Assembly (NCBI GenBank): GCA_023078685.1
Contig: JALGAS010000006.1
Location: 1 to 64,000, forward strand
From: Neopestalotiopsis rosae
Taxonomy: Eukaryota > Ascomycota > Sordariomycetes > Amphisphaeriales > Sporocadaceae
Direction: 5' to 3'
Length of the DNA: 64,000 nt
The notes below the pieces were generated by a model. That model worked only from the letters and a program-made list of their open reading frames with translations. It was not told the DNA's origin and did no database searches. The translations under genes and the position numbers were made by a program. Of this stretch, positions 11,401 to 21,219 are shown in pieces (positions within the stretch are counted from its first letter, which is position 1; each line of letters begins with the position of its first letter).

Positions 11401-11688
11401 GGGACAGCTCTCCTTCAACCAGGTTATCCCTAGGACTACATCGTAGTCCGTGATTTCTGTGATGTCGCACGTGAGTTCCTCCTTATGGTCTTGGATGTAG
11501 ACTTGAATATGCGCAGTCTCCATGTCAACAATTCCATCTCCATAAGATATAGGTTGTCCATCAACAGTGTTGAGTGTGTAGGGCGTCTTCTTCCATTTCC
11601 ATGGTACCTTAAGTTTATTGACGATTCTTGGGGAGATAAAAATTCCTTGAGCTCCCGTGTCTACCAGGGCTCGTATTTCTTGGTTCAT
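8314..11688 (-). CDS. pol: Ty3/gypsy pol polyprotein (protease-RT-RNase H-integrase-chromodomain), copy B
   Basis: 1124 aa from the first ATG. Domains in order: aspartic protease (DTGAQG, Asp near residue 10), reverse transcriptase with YLDD at about 341-344, RNase H (TDASDYAMGG near 490), integrase with an HHCC zinc finger from about 691 and the DDE core (LDFIVK, ISDRDK, then the Glu of QVLEEYL near 872), and a C-terminal chromodomain (about 1057-1110). The frame stays open upstream of the ATG and overlaps the end of gag in the -1 frame. The natural product is therefore probably a Gag-Pol fusion made at the GGGAAAC site (11796-11802), and the ATG may not be used. Chromodomain integrases direct insertion to modified histones in related elements. 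Confidence 0.95.
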   Translation of the reverse strand: MNQEIRALVDTGAQGIFISPRIVNKLKVPWKWKKTPYTLNTVDGQPISYGDGIVDMETAHIQVYIQDHKEELTCDITEITDYDVVLGITWLKESCPRVNWKTGQFQWDLPGIESAPEESLKNKPSSDPETLGFYLMTKHVKPKLDTVVPEEYQEFSDLFSGVLKTGLPKHTRYDHEIPLQEGKEPHFMPTYPVKPQHEEALKEYLNDMTQKGWITESTSPAGYPILFVPKKSKDGKPKWRPCIDYRKLNDITIKNRYPLPLIKDLRDKLHGAKWFTALDLPNAYGLIRIKEGEEWKTAFRCKYGHFEYKVMPFGLTNAPASFQNMINDVLREYLDKFVVVYLDDILIYSKDLEEHKQHVKIVLQKLQDANLLVNPEKSEFHKKEVTFVGYVVSPGEVKMEPSKIAAVRDWPTPKTVTEVRSFLGLVNFYRMFIRNLGGIAAPLTHLTKKDVPFIWTTKEQETFEQIKEAITDEPVMRMADPEREFEVETDASDYAMGGQLTQKDDNGKPHPVAFYSKKFTKEQLNYQIHDKELMAIIEAFKEWRHYLSGTNYKVQVYTDHKNLASFTTSKELNKRQIRWAEFLADFNFEISYRRGTENGRADALSRRPDHYQDTPKEAHTLFTMEENGKLVPTMNLYATMSITNHNSWTERMTKCPDPDDNLVGRHDPSQQHYNGKIKIKEPLLQELIKDYHESPTSGHQGVFKTTKRIQQHFDYPQLRKHVSNIIKECDLCNKAKSARHKQYGQLQPIPPPDRAWKSIALDFIVKLPLSREPLTGVFYDSILVFTERLTKYAYFLPYKEASNAEELAYTFLRTIASRHGLPDEIISDRDKLFTSNFWKSLISQLGCNHKLSTAFHPQTDGQTERANQVLEEYLRCYVNHQQDNWVTLLPLAEFAYNSAVREPTGMSPFYANYGFEPDITKEPIRGKGLAPHAIQRVDQLKHLQAQLQKDLIMAQSKTKERHDRKKIEGPIFAEGDKVYLLRKNIKTKRPSDKLDFKKLGAFIIEKKISDVNYRLKLPKTMRNHRTFHISLLEPAPKNAKVDETLETEPDQQEYVVEEIIDHKKVGRGYQFHVKWKDYPPEENTWEPRKHVEGCAALDQYLRSQQEDQDLQNHFRNQVKTNPPR

Positions 11689-11777
11689 GATCCTGATCGG
11701 GATCGTTAGGTGATCGTGTAGCTTGGTGCCGTTGGTGGCACAGATGGACCTTTCTGTGGTGGACCGCTTTTGCCTCT

Positions 11778-14273
11778 TTAAAAGTGGTCCAGGTCGTTTC
11801 CCGAATCCTTGTTGATTCGTCTGTTGGCGCGTCGCTTCTCGGCGCTGGTGAGTATCCGTTGATCCCTTTGTTCTCGGGTCTCATTTCTCTTCTGGCGGTA
11901 GTGTGCGTCGCCTGTGTCTTCGTCCTGCGTTCCAGGGGTTTGTCTGGGTGAGCGTAGCTCTCTTGCTAGCTCATTCAATGCTTCTATCCGAAGTTCCCAA
12001 GAGGGTGGCTTCTCTTGTCCTTCCTCTTGATATCGTGCCTCAAGCTGGGCTAGTTTATCGTTGAATTCTTTCTGCGAAGGTTCTTCCTTCGTTGGTTGCT
12101 GGGGTAATGTGAATGTCTTCTTGATTTGTTCGTTGGTTTCTTCGGATATCATGGTGACCGTGTGTCGGAGTGGCTGTGGAGGTTCTTTCCGGGTGGTATT
12201 CATTACGTTCCGGACATCGAAAGTTTCTTCCACTGGTTCAATCTTGAGCTTTCCTGATATTCTCAGGTCTCTGATGCGTTTCCATGCTTCTGCTTTGTTT
12301 TGCATATGGCGTATGCAGTCATCCTGTGGGCATGTCCACCATGGTTTTTTCTCGTTGATCGAGCACTGCGGTGGTCTAGGGTGCAAAGCAAGTACGACAT
12401 ATCCTCGTGCGTCGCAGTAGCTTACTTCTGCCTTTCCTGCGTGCTCAGCTAGATGGGGGTAGCAAATGGCGTCTTTTCCCATTCGTAGTGGGAATACTCC
12501 TTGAGATGTTTTGTTTTCAAGGTGTTCGTCGCATCCCGGGTCGATGCATCCTACCCACGCGATCTGGTGGTGCTGAGGGTGCTTGATGCTGAGTCGGGGG
12601 TCGTCTCCAAATTTGGCTCCCGGGGTTCTCTGCTCCCATGGGGTGTCGGTGGTTTTCTGGAGGATTTCTGCTAGTTGTTGCCCCGTGCCGTACATCTCCA
12701 CGGCAGAGAGAGTAAACTGGGCATTGGTGTCGATTCGTCGGGTTTGTCTGAATTCCCGTTCGAGTTCATCCCTAGTGGAGGTTTCTAGTTTCGTGATGAG
12801 TTCCCTTCTTCCCTTGTAGTCGGTGTCCATGGGTTCGTAGGTATCCTCCTCATCGCTGCTAGTGTCGTCCACAGATGGGGTCGTTTGTTGCTGTCGAAGC
12901 TGTTGTTCTGCTTCTCTGACTTGGTGGTAGCCTTCGTTCTCTGAAGCGCTGCCGATAGTGTCGCTATCGCTGTCTACCAGTTGTCCTTCTGATCCGATGT
13001 GGACATTCCTTCCCAGGCGCGTCGCGGCGGCTAGGGTTCTTGGTTGCTTGGGGTACCATCCACTGTCTCGCTTGCTGGATTTATGCGTTCGACATTCGTC
13101 GTCGTAGCACGCCGTCCAGGAGAGAGAGTCGTGGGGTACTTCTTCTCGCTTGGTGCTGTAGATCTGCTTCTTGCCCTCTGGCACTGGTTTAAATCCCAGT
13201 TTCTTTGGTTGGTTGCACTCGCTCGCGTAGTGTCCCATTTTCCCGCAGTTGTAGCACTTGACCTTGGATTTGTCCTTTCGCTGGGTAGCGTCAAGGTCCA
13301 TGGGTCCGCTGTGTTGTCCGTATGACGTCTTGTTCTTCCAGTCGCGGTTTCGGTTGTTATATCCGTTTTGTCGGGGTCTTCCCATGTTGGCGGTGGTACG
13401 GCTCTGGTATTTCGGGGTTTGTTTCTTTTCAGACCGTCGAGCGTATAGTTGGTTGTCAATGCGTACCACAAGTTCCGCGTACTGGGTGAAGTCGGTAGGT
13501 AGGTACAAGATCCTACTGATCTCATCCTTGACTTCTTCCTTGAGACCTTGATAGTATAGCATGATGCGTGTGTCGTCGGTGCAGTCCATGCGAGCGGTGA
13601 TCCGCTTGAATTCTGCAGTGTATACTGACGCGGATGCTTTCTGCTTGAGGTTCTCAAGTTCTCGTTCGGCTTGTCTCTTCTCGTCAGGATCTTGGAATAG
13701 TGATTTGAGTGCTTCTTCGAATCCGGCATAGGTTCCGAAGATCTTCTGTGTCTCTGCCTTGCACTGGCTCAACATCCATCCATGTTCGCTTGCTTCAGAG
13801 AGGTATGGTTCGAACCACGCGAGGGCGCGTCCTTTCAAGAAGGATGCTGCGTGAACGATCCTCTGAAGGTCATTCTGGAAGCTTCCCATGTGGAAGGAGT
13901 GATAGGCGCGGACTTGGGCAAGGTATCCTTTGAGCCCTCCAGGCGTTCCATCATAAGGTGCGGGAGTGTTGAACTTGAGCCCATCAGTCTTCTGGATTGG
14001 CGTGGTGATGATGTTGGCTGCTCCTCGCATAGCGGTGTTGGAATCCTGGAGTTCCTGAATGAGTTTGGCCTTGCGATCCTCCTCTCGCTGGAGTCGCTTG
14101 ATTTCCCGAAGAATGCTTTCGTACTGTTCCTTGGAGACTTCGAAGTCGTCGTCTCCATCGGAGTCAATACTCATAGCTTGAGTGGGGGATTCTTGGGGTG
14201 TCTGTTCCTGAGTGGCCTTTGTTGTCTCCTTTCCTTTCTTGCTACTGCCGCTGTCCTTGCTGACGGTAGACAT
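11778..14273 (-). CDS. gag: Ty3/gypsy Gag with zinc knuckle and three extra C-x4-C-x2-H motifs, copy B
   Basis: 831 aa, uninterrupted. The N-terminal third resembles a retrotransposon capsid (RALAWFEPYL; FKRITARMDCTDD...YYQGLKEEVKDEI). A CCHC zinc knuckle (CYNCGKMGHYASEC) lies near residues 345-360. After it comes an unusually long C-terminal extension with three repeats of a Trp-containing C-x4-C-x2-H motif (WTACYDDECRTH, WVGCIDPGCDEH, WWTCPQDDCIRH). The stop is 21 nt past the start of the GGGAAAC slippery site. Gag is expected to build the virus-like particle. The extension may bind nucleic acid or another partner (inference). Confidence 0.9.
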   Translation of the reverse strand: MSTVSKDSGSSKKGKETTKATQEQTPQESPTQAMSIDSDGDDDFEVSKEQYESILREIKRLQREEDRKAKLIQELQDSNTAMRGAANIITTPIQKTDGLKFNTPAPYDGTPGGLKGYLAQVRAYHSFHMGSFQNDLQRIVHAASFLKGRALAWFEPYLSEASEHGWMLSQCKAETQKIFGTYAGFEEALKSLFQDPDEKRQAERELENLKQKASASVYTAEFKRITARMDCTDDTRIMLYYQGLKEEVKDEISRILYLPTDFTQYAELVVRIDNQLYARRSEKKQTPKYQSRTTANMGRPRQNGYNNRNRDWKNKTSYGQHSGPMDLDATQRKDKSKVKCYNCGKMGHYASECNQPKKLGFKPVPEGKKQIYSTKREEVPHDSLSWTACYDDECRTHKSSKRDSGWYPKQPRTLAAATRLGRNVHIGSEGQLVDSDSDTIGSASENEGYHQVREAEQQLRQQQTTPSVDDTSSDEEDTYEPMDTDYKGRRELITKLETSTRDELEREFRQTRRIDTNAQFTLSAVEMYGTGQQLAEILQKTTDTPWEQRTPGAKFGDDPRLSIKHPQHHQIAWVGCIDPGCDEHLENKTSQGVFPLRMGKDAICYPHLAEHAGKAEVSYCDARGYVVLALHPRPPQCSINEKKPWWTCPQDDCIRHMQNKAEAWKRIRDLRISGKLKIEPVEETFDVRNVMNTTRKEPPQPLRHTVTMISEETNEQIKKTFTLPQQPTKEEPSQKEFNDKLAQLEARYQEEGQEKPPSWELRIEALNELARELRSPRQTPGTQDEDTGDAHYRQKRNETREQRDQRILTSAEKRRANRRINKDSGNDLDHF
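11796..11802 (-). promoter_or_regulatory. Predicted -1 ribosomal frameshift site GGGAAAC, copy B
   Basis: In the gag frame the codons read TCG GGA AAC, giving the canonical heptamer G GGA AAC. Slipping back one base leads directly into the open pol frame (GGG AAA CGA CCT). Four bases downstream a 6-bp stem (TGGACC with GGTCCA, 20-nt loop) can form. A further CACAG/CTGTG hairpin lies beyond it. Confidence 0.7.
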
Positions 14274-14332
14274 TCTGCCGATATTGCTCAGTTAGTTTCT
14301 GGGGGAACGTACCTGAACAAGAGTGATCAAAA

Positions 14333-14844
14333 TGTAACGACTATACTACGGGTTTCTAGAATAAACCTGAGTATAAGAGGTGTTGGGGGTTTATGCTAAC
14401 AGGGAACGCTAGCCAAGATACTGAACTGAGCAATGAGTAACTGAAGATGGTGGTCCTGAAATGATTCACAAGTGTAGTCGTCAAAGCGTATTGAATGCTT
14501 CACCTATGGGTAAGATAGATGCTTAGATTGATCACTGAGGTAATGACTGTCTATGTAACCGTAGGAAATCCCTCCCTAATATATCCATTCATTCCCTCAC
14601 TGATGTTTGCTTGGATCATACCAACAAGTATGATCCCCTTTGTTCTTGGATCTTATGGATCACAATGATCCTTGTGATCCATGCCAATGGATCATTGCCA
14701 AGGCCATGATCCTGTCAACACTTGTTGACAGCTGGCGGGGGTGGCTGGGTCTTTTGGCCAGGGCCGTGGTCACTGCCCCGCAGCATACCTTCTTAAGCGC
14801 CAACACAGTTGTTTGTCCTTCTGCAAGGGTGCATGTTCGTAACA
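14333..14844 (-). repeat. 5' LTR of Ty3/gypsy copy B (512 bp)
   Basis: Same 512-bp repeat as 7170-7681. The primer site lies just inside it (plus-strand agtgatcaa at 14322-14330). To the right it abuts AT-rich relic DNA beginning gcttttttaa. Confidence 0.95.
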
Positions 14845-15186
14845 GCTTTTTTAAAAAAAAAGCTATTAATACCCCGTTATAAAACTAATTTTTATTAATA
14901 TATACCGCGTAATACGATAATTTTTCTATTATTTTATATTTTTTAAGCCTAAAATAATAAAAATAAGGTATATCGGCGATAAAATTATAAATAATAATAG
15001 CGCTTAAAAAAAATCGCGCTTACGAGTTTTTTTCGATTTAGATTTTTTAATTCGATTTAATATAATAAATAAATATTATAATAAAATATAAAGGAAAAAA
15101 TCCGAAGGATTACGGCAAATAAATATTACGATTTATTTATGCGATTTAAATCTTTCGAAGATAAAAAATATAAAAAGGGAAGCTAA
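14845..15186 (+). repeat. RIP-decayed 3' internal region of a related Ty3/gypsy element, including the antisense-gene region
   Basis: AT-rich sequence that aligns with the segment between the end of pol and the 3' LTR of copies A and C. Preserved strings include ggtatatcggcg (intact copy ggcatatcggca) and tatgcgatttaaatctttcg (intact copy tatgcggcctaagtctttcg). It therefore once contained the 5' part of the antisense gene. Oriented plus, opposite to copy B next to it. Confidence 0.7.
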
Positions 15187-15718
15187 TATTATAAATATAT
15201 ACCTTTATAAAAAGATAAATATATATTAGCGCTTAAAAAAGGCATATTACGGGGTAAAAACCACGGATTTAAACCTAAAAAATAGCTATTATTATTAGCT
15301 ATTAATAAATATTAATAAAATTACGTTTTTAGCAGCGCGCTAAAATAAAAAATCGTTTAAATCGTAACGATTTAATTAGGGATCGTTCTTATTTTAACGA
15401 TTTAAGATAATAAGGATTATATTTATTAATATAATCCAAGCAAATATTAATAAAGGAATAAATAAATATATTAGGGACGGATTTCTTACGGTTATAAAAA
15501 TAATTATTACCTTAATAATTAATTTAAGCATTTATTTTACTTATAAATAAAGCATTTAATACGTTTTAACGATTATATTTATAAATCCTTTTAAAATTAT
15601 TTTAATTATTTTTTGCTTAATATAATTATCTTTTTAGCTAGCGCATTTTATTAGCATAAACCCACCTAAATCTATATTTTAAATTTATTTAAAAAACCCG
15701 ACCGTATAATTCGTTATA
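15187..15718 (+). repeat. RIP-decayed LTR of a related Ty3/gypsy element
   Basis: Begins tattataaat (intact TGTTACGAAC) and ends tcgttata (intact TCGTTACA). Recognisable anchors lie between them, such as ttagcgctt, ggcatattacggggtaaaaa and gctagcgcattttattagca. Differences from the intact LTR are mostly C-to-T / G-to-A, plus some indels and family divergence. Length is about 532 bp. Confidence 0.75.
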
Positions 15719-16810
15719 TTAAATCCCGTATTTAAATTATTTTTATCGAATATATTTCCGTTAATAATAAAGTGCTTTTTTTATTCGTAATATATAAAGG
15801 AAAAAATATTTAATAATAATAATTTTTTTAGATTTTATTTTATTCGGCTTTTAAAAATTTATAATAATAAATAATAAATAGATTTTAAATTTTATAGCTT
15901 TTAAATAATTAAAAAAAAATTTTATCCCTTTTATTTAGCTAAACGATTTTTAAAAGGCTAAATTATTCGTTTTAAATAATTATAAAAATTACGAAATTAT
16001 AAAATTTAAATATACGTATTTTAAAAATAAAATATATTTAATTTTTTTGCCGTTTTATACGTTTTATATTTTTTAATTTTTTAATTAATTAATTTTCGGT
16101 TTTTTTAAAATAATATATAAAAAGGAATTTAGGAATTTTAATTATTAAAATACTAATATTATTATAAATAAAAAAAATTTCCTAATATATTATAAAAAAG
16201 CTCGGAAAGTAATTTTTATAAAATAAAATTATATTAATAGCTAAAAATAAATTAGGCTATAATTTATAAATATAGCTAAATTTTTAATAAGCCTTTTATT
16301 ATTTAAAAATTCGAAAATATTTATTAAATAAGCTAAAAAAGGTTATAAAAAGATTTTAATAATTAAAAAAATAAAAAATAAATAGCAAATTTATTAATAA
16401 TAGCGTAATTAATTCCTCGAAAAAAGGATAAGCTTTATAATTAATTTAGCTTATTTAATAAGCTCGATATCGATATATTTATATAACGTTTATTATTTCG
16501 GAAAATTTAAAAAAAATTTAATAAAAAAAATTACGAATTAATAATTATATAGCGAAAAATTAAAATATTATAAATAAAAATTAATATTTATAAGGCTAAA
16601 AAGCGTAAAAAGGTTAAAATAAGCCTAAATTCGAAATTTGCCAATATTAAAGCTATCCGGAGGATTTAAATTAAAATTAGCGAAATTAATAATAATTTAA
16701 ATATATTTAAGGATTTTAAAAACCCTAATAATAATAAAAAATGCATTATTATAATATTATAACTAAAATAAAAATTAATTAAAATTTATAATTAAAATTT
16801 AAGCGCATCG
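15719..16810. repeat. AT-rich RIP relic, origin not recognised
   Basis: Strongly AT-rich with almost no CA or TG dinucleotides and no useful open frame. It follows the decayed LTR directly and ends where normal composition resumes near 16810. It is probably an old transposon. I could not assign a class. Confidence 0.6.
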
Positions 16811-17084
16811 AAAATAGGGGTGCCGAAATATAAGGGGTGCTAAAAAATAAGTGACGGACGTTAAGCTACGACCTGAAATTTGGACTATCTAAGCGTAAAC
16901 GCAACCTTGCATAGGGTACAAAATGTGACTAGCTCGATTACTTAGATAATTCCTGTTGAACTCAGGACTGCTTGAACGTCTACCTAGCCCCAACCGTTAC
17001 ACCTTGGTGAAGCATTGTTCCTAATCTATCAAGTTGATGCTCAAGTAACATGCTTCAGCCATGCGTCTAGCGTATCGGTAGAAA
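16811..17084. other. 3' flank of the glutathione S-transferase gene
   Basis: Normal base composition. No gene, RNA or repeat recognised between the AT-rich relic and the stop codon of the GST gene. Confidence 0.5.
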
Positions 17085-17929
17085 TTATTCAGCAGTCACA
17101 TCGTTATCGTCGTAGTGTCGATAAACACCCCAGTCTTGATACTTTTGTCTTCTGTCACTGGCAAGATATGCAGCAATGTTTGGTCGAGCCTTGACATCTT
17201 CCGTGTGCTTGAACACCTGGTCGTATTTGCCACTTTCTCGCGCCTGCTGGATTGCCTTGGGAAAAGCATAGGTTGTACCGTCCAAAGCCTACGCGGGACA
17301 CAAATCCGCATGGTCAACTTCTAGTTTTACTGACCAATTGTTAAAAGCATGGCAAAGGGGAGACTTACTTGGAACAAGACTAGATCGGCATAGGTGAAGG
17401 TGTCTCCAAGCAGCCATGATCCTTTTCCGCGCTCTTGACTTGCCAAGACTCTTTGCCAGTACGAAAGAATGCTTGACAGACGACTTTGAACAAACTCTTT
17501 GCTGCGCCGTTTGCTTTCCTCCTTCTGGTCCTCCCAGGTCAGCATGGTGCCAATGGGATGATGGGTATCGTGGACTTCATTGCTGAGAAGGTCCAGCGCA
17601 GTCAGAGCCAGGGCATTGACGCGGTACAAGTCATCTGGATGCTCTGGCGAGCCCGCGAGCCCGAGCTTGGGACCAAGGTAGAGGAGAATGTTGGACGTCT
17701 GGGAGATGACGAGGTCGCCGTGCTTGAAGAGAGGCGGCGCGAAATAGGGTGGGTTGAGGCCCCCTCCTGGAAGACAGGCCTTGACCGCTTCGGCCGCTTC
17801 CTTGAATGATAGGACTCGAGTATCTTTGTACTCAGCACCGACTTCTTCGAGCATGAGCCGGATATGCTCTCCACGGCCAGGGACGCCTGTGTAGTAGATG
17901 ATCTCGTACAGAGCGGCCATGCTGGTCAT
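17085..17929 (-). CDS. Glutathione S-transferase (two exons)
   Basis: 254 aa from exons 17369-17929 and 17085-17288. The 80-nt intron has donor GTAAGT and acceptor CGTAG and is phase 0. The N-terminal thioredoxin-like domain has the GST signature (YYTGVPGRGEHIRLMLEE) with a Tyr/Thr-containing active-site start and the glutathione-binding turn (ISQTSNILLYL, residues about 77-87). An all-helical C-terminal domain ends GVYRHYDDN. Overall layout is closest to mu/sigma-like cytosolic GSTs. It would conjugate glutathione to electrophiles or serve as a maleylacetoacetate-type or stress enzyme; substrate unknown. The frame is intact. It stands alone next to the transposon nest. Confidence 0.85.
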
Positions 17930-19041
17930 GTGTATGTCTTGCGACTCTGAGGTTTCCGCGTTGCTGAATCAAAAGAGGTTTATGAGTGTCAATTGGTGTC
18001 AGTGTTTTCGTGAATTGTAGGAAAACAGTGAGTACACAGGCACTTCCTTTCCTTTCTTTCTTTTTTGTTTAAGAATGCCACTGTTGGCAGTGGATCAGCA
18101 TGCCAAGATGTGCAACTGCCTTGTTTAGTGCGGGGTGGCTGCAAGTTAGTTGTTGGTTCAAGGCGCCTCTGACCCAGTATTCCGTATTATGCACTACACC
18201 CTAAATCTCAGACCTACGTGCTTTAAGCTTGCATATATTATAAATCAAGTGTAAATCAAGTAAATGCTGCACTCCAATTTCTCGTATATTTTTCGTGAAG
18301 TCATACACCTCGGATCACCAGCGCGGGAGACGAATGATTTACTTAATCGGCAAATTATGAGAATGGCGGGACAAATAATCAACGGGGCACTACGCTAACA
18401 TGCAGCATAGGGGCACTGGCAGGGGCGACCCCGGGACGCTATGATGTGAATGTCATGGGACTTGGGCAACGGGCGAGTTTTTAGCTTGTAAACACTTACC
18501 TCTCTTTATAATACAACTCTTTCCGACTTACGTTCCTAATTACAACGATTTTTTGCTATCCGCCTTTATTTATGAATACCGTAAAACGATATCCGAATTT
18601 TCATTACTGCCACGGAGCACATATGCCATTGTACGAATATAGGCAAAGAGCATACTCGCGATCGTTAGGAAACGATCACAAACTAGGACTTATATGCCCT
18701 CGGGATTGGAACGGTGCCATATAATATTTATTATAATAATAATAAATTTCTTTTAAAAAGAATTATTCTCGTAAGCGGGATTTTAGTAATATAAATTTAA
18801 AATAAATAATTTATTTATATAGCTTAAATAAAAATTAATTAAATAACTTTTTAATATATAATATATATATTTTTTCCCTTTTTATAAATTATACAAATAT
18901 TAAGTATCTTCGCTTATATAAGCCAGAAATTTCAAATTCTAAATATTTTGAAAAAAAAAGCGGATTTCACTAATAACACTTTAAAACAGCTGGCTTCACA
19001 ACCCTTCCTGTCACTTCCAATTGAACTGCTTCCAGGTTGCC
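17930..19041. other. Intergenic region with a small RIP-type AT-rich patch
   Basis: 17930-18715 is the upstream region of the GST gene, with a CT-rich stretch near 18043-18070 typical of fungal promoters. 18717-18930 is AT-rich with near-total loss of CA/TG, probably a short transposon relic. No gene recognised. Confidence 0.5.
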
Positions 19042-20357
19042 TTACTCATAGTACACATCAATATATCTTCTCAACGCAGCGCTCCACTGCTTCCTGGCTT
19101 CCGAGCGAGCAAGTCGCCTGGCGGGGTTGGCGCACGACGCGGATTCAGCACAGACGTTACCCGCACACGTGTTCGTGGCGCATGCATACCCAGAAGGACA
19201 GTCCGTGTCCGAGTTGCACGAGTTGGCACTGTTTCCAGAAGTGCAAAACGTGCTGCCAGTGATGGACTGGACACAAAAGCAGGAGCTGCCGCTACAGTCT
19301 TCACCGCTTTGACCTGTGTTGCAGTTGAACTGGTCACATAACAATTAGCATGGCCATCTGAAGGATTTGAGGGGAAGAAAGGCTTTTTCAAGCTTCGTTA
19401 CTTACAGGAACTGAACAGGATGGTGTAGGGGTCACGGTTGTAGTCGATGCTACGGTAGTGGTAGTTGTGACCGTCGTGGTAGTCGTCGTGGTAGACGACA
19501 CGGTAACATCACCGGGTGTCACCGTCGAGCAAGGGTTGGTGACAGTGGCGGAGTTCATGACGGTGCTGGCGGTGATAGTCTCGGTCGCCTAAAGGAGAAA
19601 GGAGTAAGCGACGAAACAGTCCCAATATGTCGATGATCTCATGTCGACTTTTATTGACATGTTAACATACCGTGATCGTTTGAGGCTGAACGAGATCAGT
19701 ACAGGCGGCGGTGATAGCGTCACAGGCAAATGTCGACAATGTCTCGGGGAGCATCTCAATGCTACACAAAGTCGCGACAGCACTCGTAGAGGATGAAGCT
19801 GACTCTGTGAAAGTCGTGGAGGACGCTGGAGACTCCGTTGAAGATTCCGGTTCTGATGACGAAACCGAGCTGATCGAGGAGCTTGAAGCTGAGTGACTAT
19901 AAGTAGGATAGCTAGAAGAAGAGTTGCCTGCAATGGCAGATGATGATGATCTCGGCTTGCCACCACAGCGCGCGCGGGTCGATGTCGGTTGAGTTTCGTG
20001 TCTCTTCGCCGCAGTGTTAGCTGTGACAGTGACCGTCGTAGTAAAAGTAGCTGTGTCAGTCTCCGTATCAGTCTCGGTGGAGACATCGGTGATGGTAGCT
20101 GTGGGTGTTCCCGTCACCGTGCAATCAGGGGCCGTGACAGTGATTTCGACGGTTGAAGCATCCGGGGTTGCAGTGACTGTGGTGGTCACGTCTGTGATGG
20201 GGACAATTGATGAGCAAAGCGAGGAAGGTCCAAGAGCGAGAAGCACTTCTTCAACGTCATTTCGTGCCTGTAATTTATGCTCCGATGAATGAATGGTCAG
20301 GGCGGAAGCTGAGGCAGCAACGGCCGCCATGCGTAGTAACATATTTGTGAAAACCAT
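19042..20357 (-). CDS. Secreted Ser/Thr-rich protein with a C-terminal Cys-rich domain (three exons)
   Basis: Exons 19671-20357, 19406-19588 and 19042-19329 join in phase 0 to give 385 aa. Intron 1 is GTATGT...TTTAG. Intron 2 is GTAAGT...ACCAG with a GCTAAT branch site. A signal peptide is likely (MVFTNMLLRMAAVAASASA). A mucin-like Ser/Thr/Val-rich central region suggests heavy O-glycosylation. The last exon has 11 cysteines (for example CNSDTDCPSGYACATNTC), and one more lies at the end of exon 2. No GPI signal is evident. Probably a cell-wall or extracellular protein; the fold of the Cys-rich domain is not recognised. Confidence 0.75.
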
Positions 20358-21219
20358 GATGGACTATCGTGGACGTGAAGCTGGCGGCTCAGAGTGAAAC
20401 GAGTGACGAGATATGCCGCGAAAGGAGTGAAAGAGTGAATGAAAAGTCTATTGACAGGCTGAGAAGAAGGGGATATATGTCAACACTTTGGCCGTCAACA
20501 TCCTTGCTAGGTGGTTTATAGAACGACGCTTATTTTGCTAAAAGAAGTCAAGCGTGGGCTGATTTTAGTGCAGCGGAGTGCGCTGAAAACATCTAGACTA
20601 TTGGACGCCAGACTTGATATGGCAAGGCTTGAGGGGAAAGCGTCGACCTTATTGAGAACAAGTGTGATGGTCAAATTAAAGATTACTCTTCCGAGCTGAA
20701 AACTAATGAGCGCACAGACTAGGCGTATCACTTCTTCTTGGGTAAAAACAACAGTTTTCTAGAGGCTTTACACGGATAGTCACACTCAAAAACCACAAGT
20801 GGCGTATTAACAGCAGTATAATAGTAGAGACATAGCGCATCTCTTTGCAGCTCTACTATGTATAGCTACATTTAGCCGGCCAGGTAGCCTACCAACCAGG
20901 CAAGCGATTTACATTTAAGCACAGCGAGTCAAGTGGGGCACAAAAGCTTATGTGGGGTGTCCCAATGAGGCACCACCGGGTGATTTTAATTAGCGGACGT
21001 GTTACTAATCTTTCTACTCTTCACATGTGTCTCTCATTAGTTCACAGATCTAATTCGCTTAGAAATGCTGCAATTTATAGTTGCAGAAGCGACCAATACG
21101 TTGCAGCACCTCTATTCCACTGCCGTACAAGGCTAGCCACATGTCTCGCCGAGATGGATTTCTCAATTCTAAAGCCAATGGAGGAATGACTATCATTAGA
21201 TTAGGCCTTTTGAATGATA
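20358..21219. other. Intergenic region, nothing recognised
   Basis: Upstream of the Ser/Thr-rich protein gene and downstream of the pseudogene. Short open frames have no recognisable content. Composition is normal. Confidence 0.5.

Larger units (their letters stand above)
7170..14844 (-). mobile_element. Complete Ty3/gypsy chromovirus, copy B
   Basis: A full-length 7675-bp element on the minus strand: 5' LTR 14333-14844, primer site just inside it, gag 14273-11778, pol to 8314, antisense gene 7818-8429, polypurine tract (ctcccttctcc on the plus strand at 7686-7696) and 3' LTR 7170-7681. This is the only copy in the window with both gag and pol frames unbroken, so it is the best candidate for an active element. 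The flanking bases (atata before 7170, gcttt after 14844) give no target-site duplication. Confidence 0.95.

Noticed and set aside
11615..11884. Third-frame open stretch across the gag-pol junction
   Set aside because: Neither the gag nor the pol frame. The -1 frame reached from GGGAAAC explains pol expression in copy B.
13782..14399. 205-codon open frame antisense to the gag N-terminus, running into the 5' LTR
   Set aside because: It mirrors gag coding sequence, has no recognisable motif and the only starts are inside gag. Kept as a shadow, although its length is notable.
20014..20292. Val/Thr-repeat open frame antisense to the Ser/Thr-rich protein
   Set aside because: Reverse-strand reading of Thr/Ser repeat codons.
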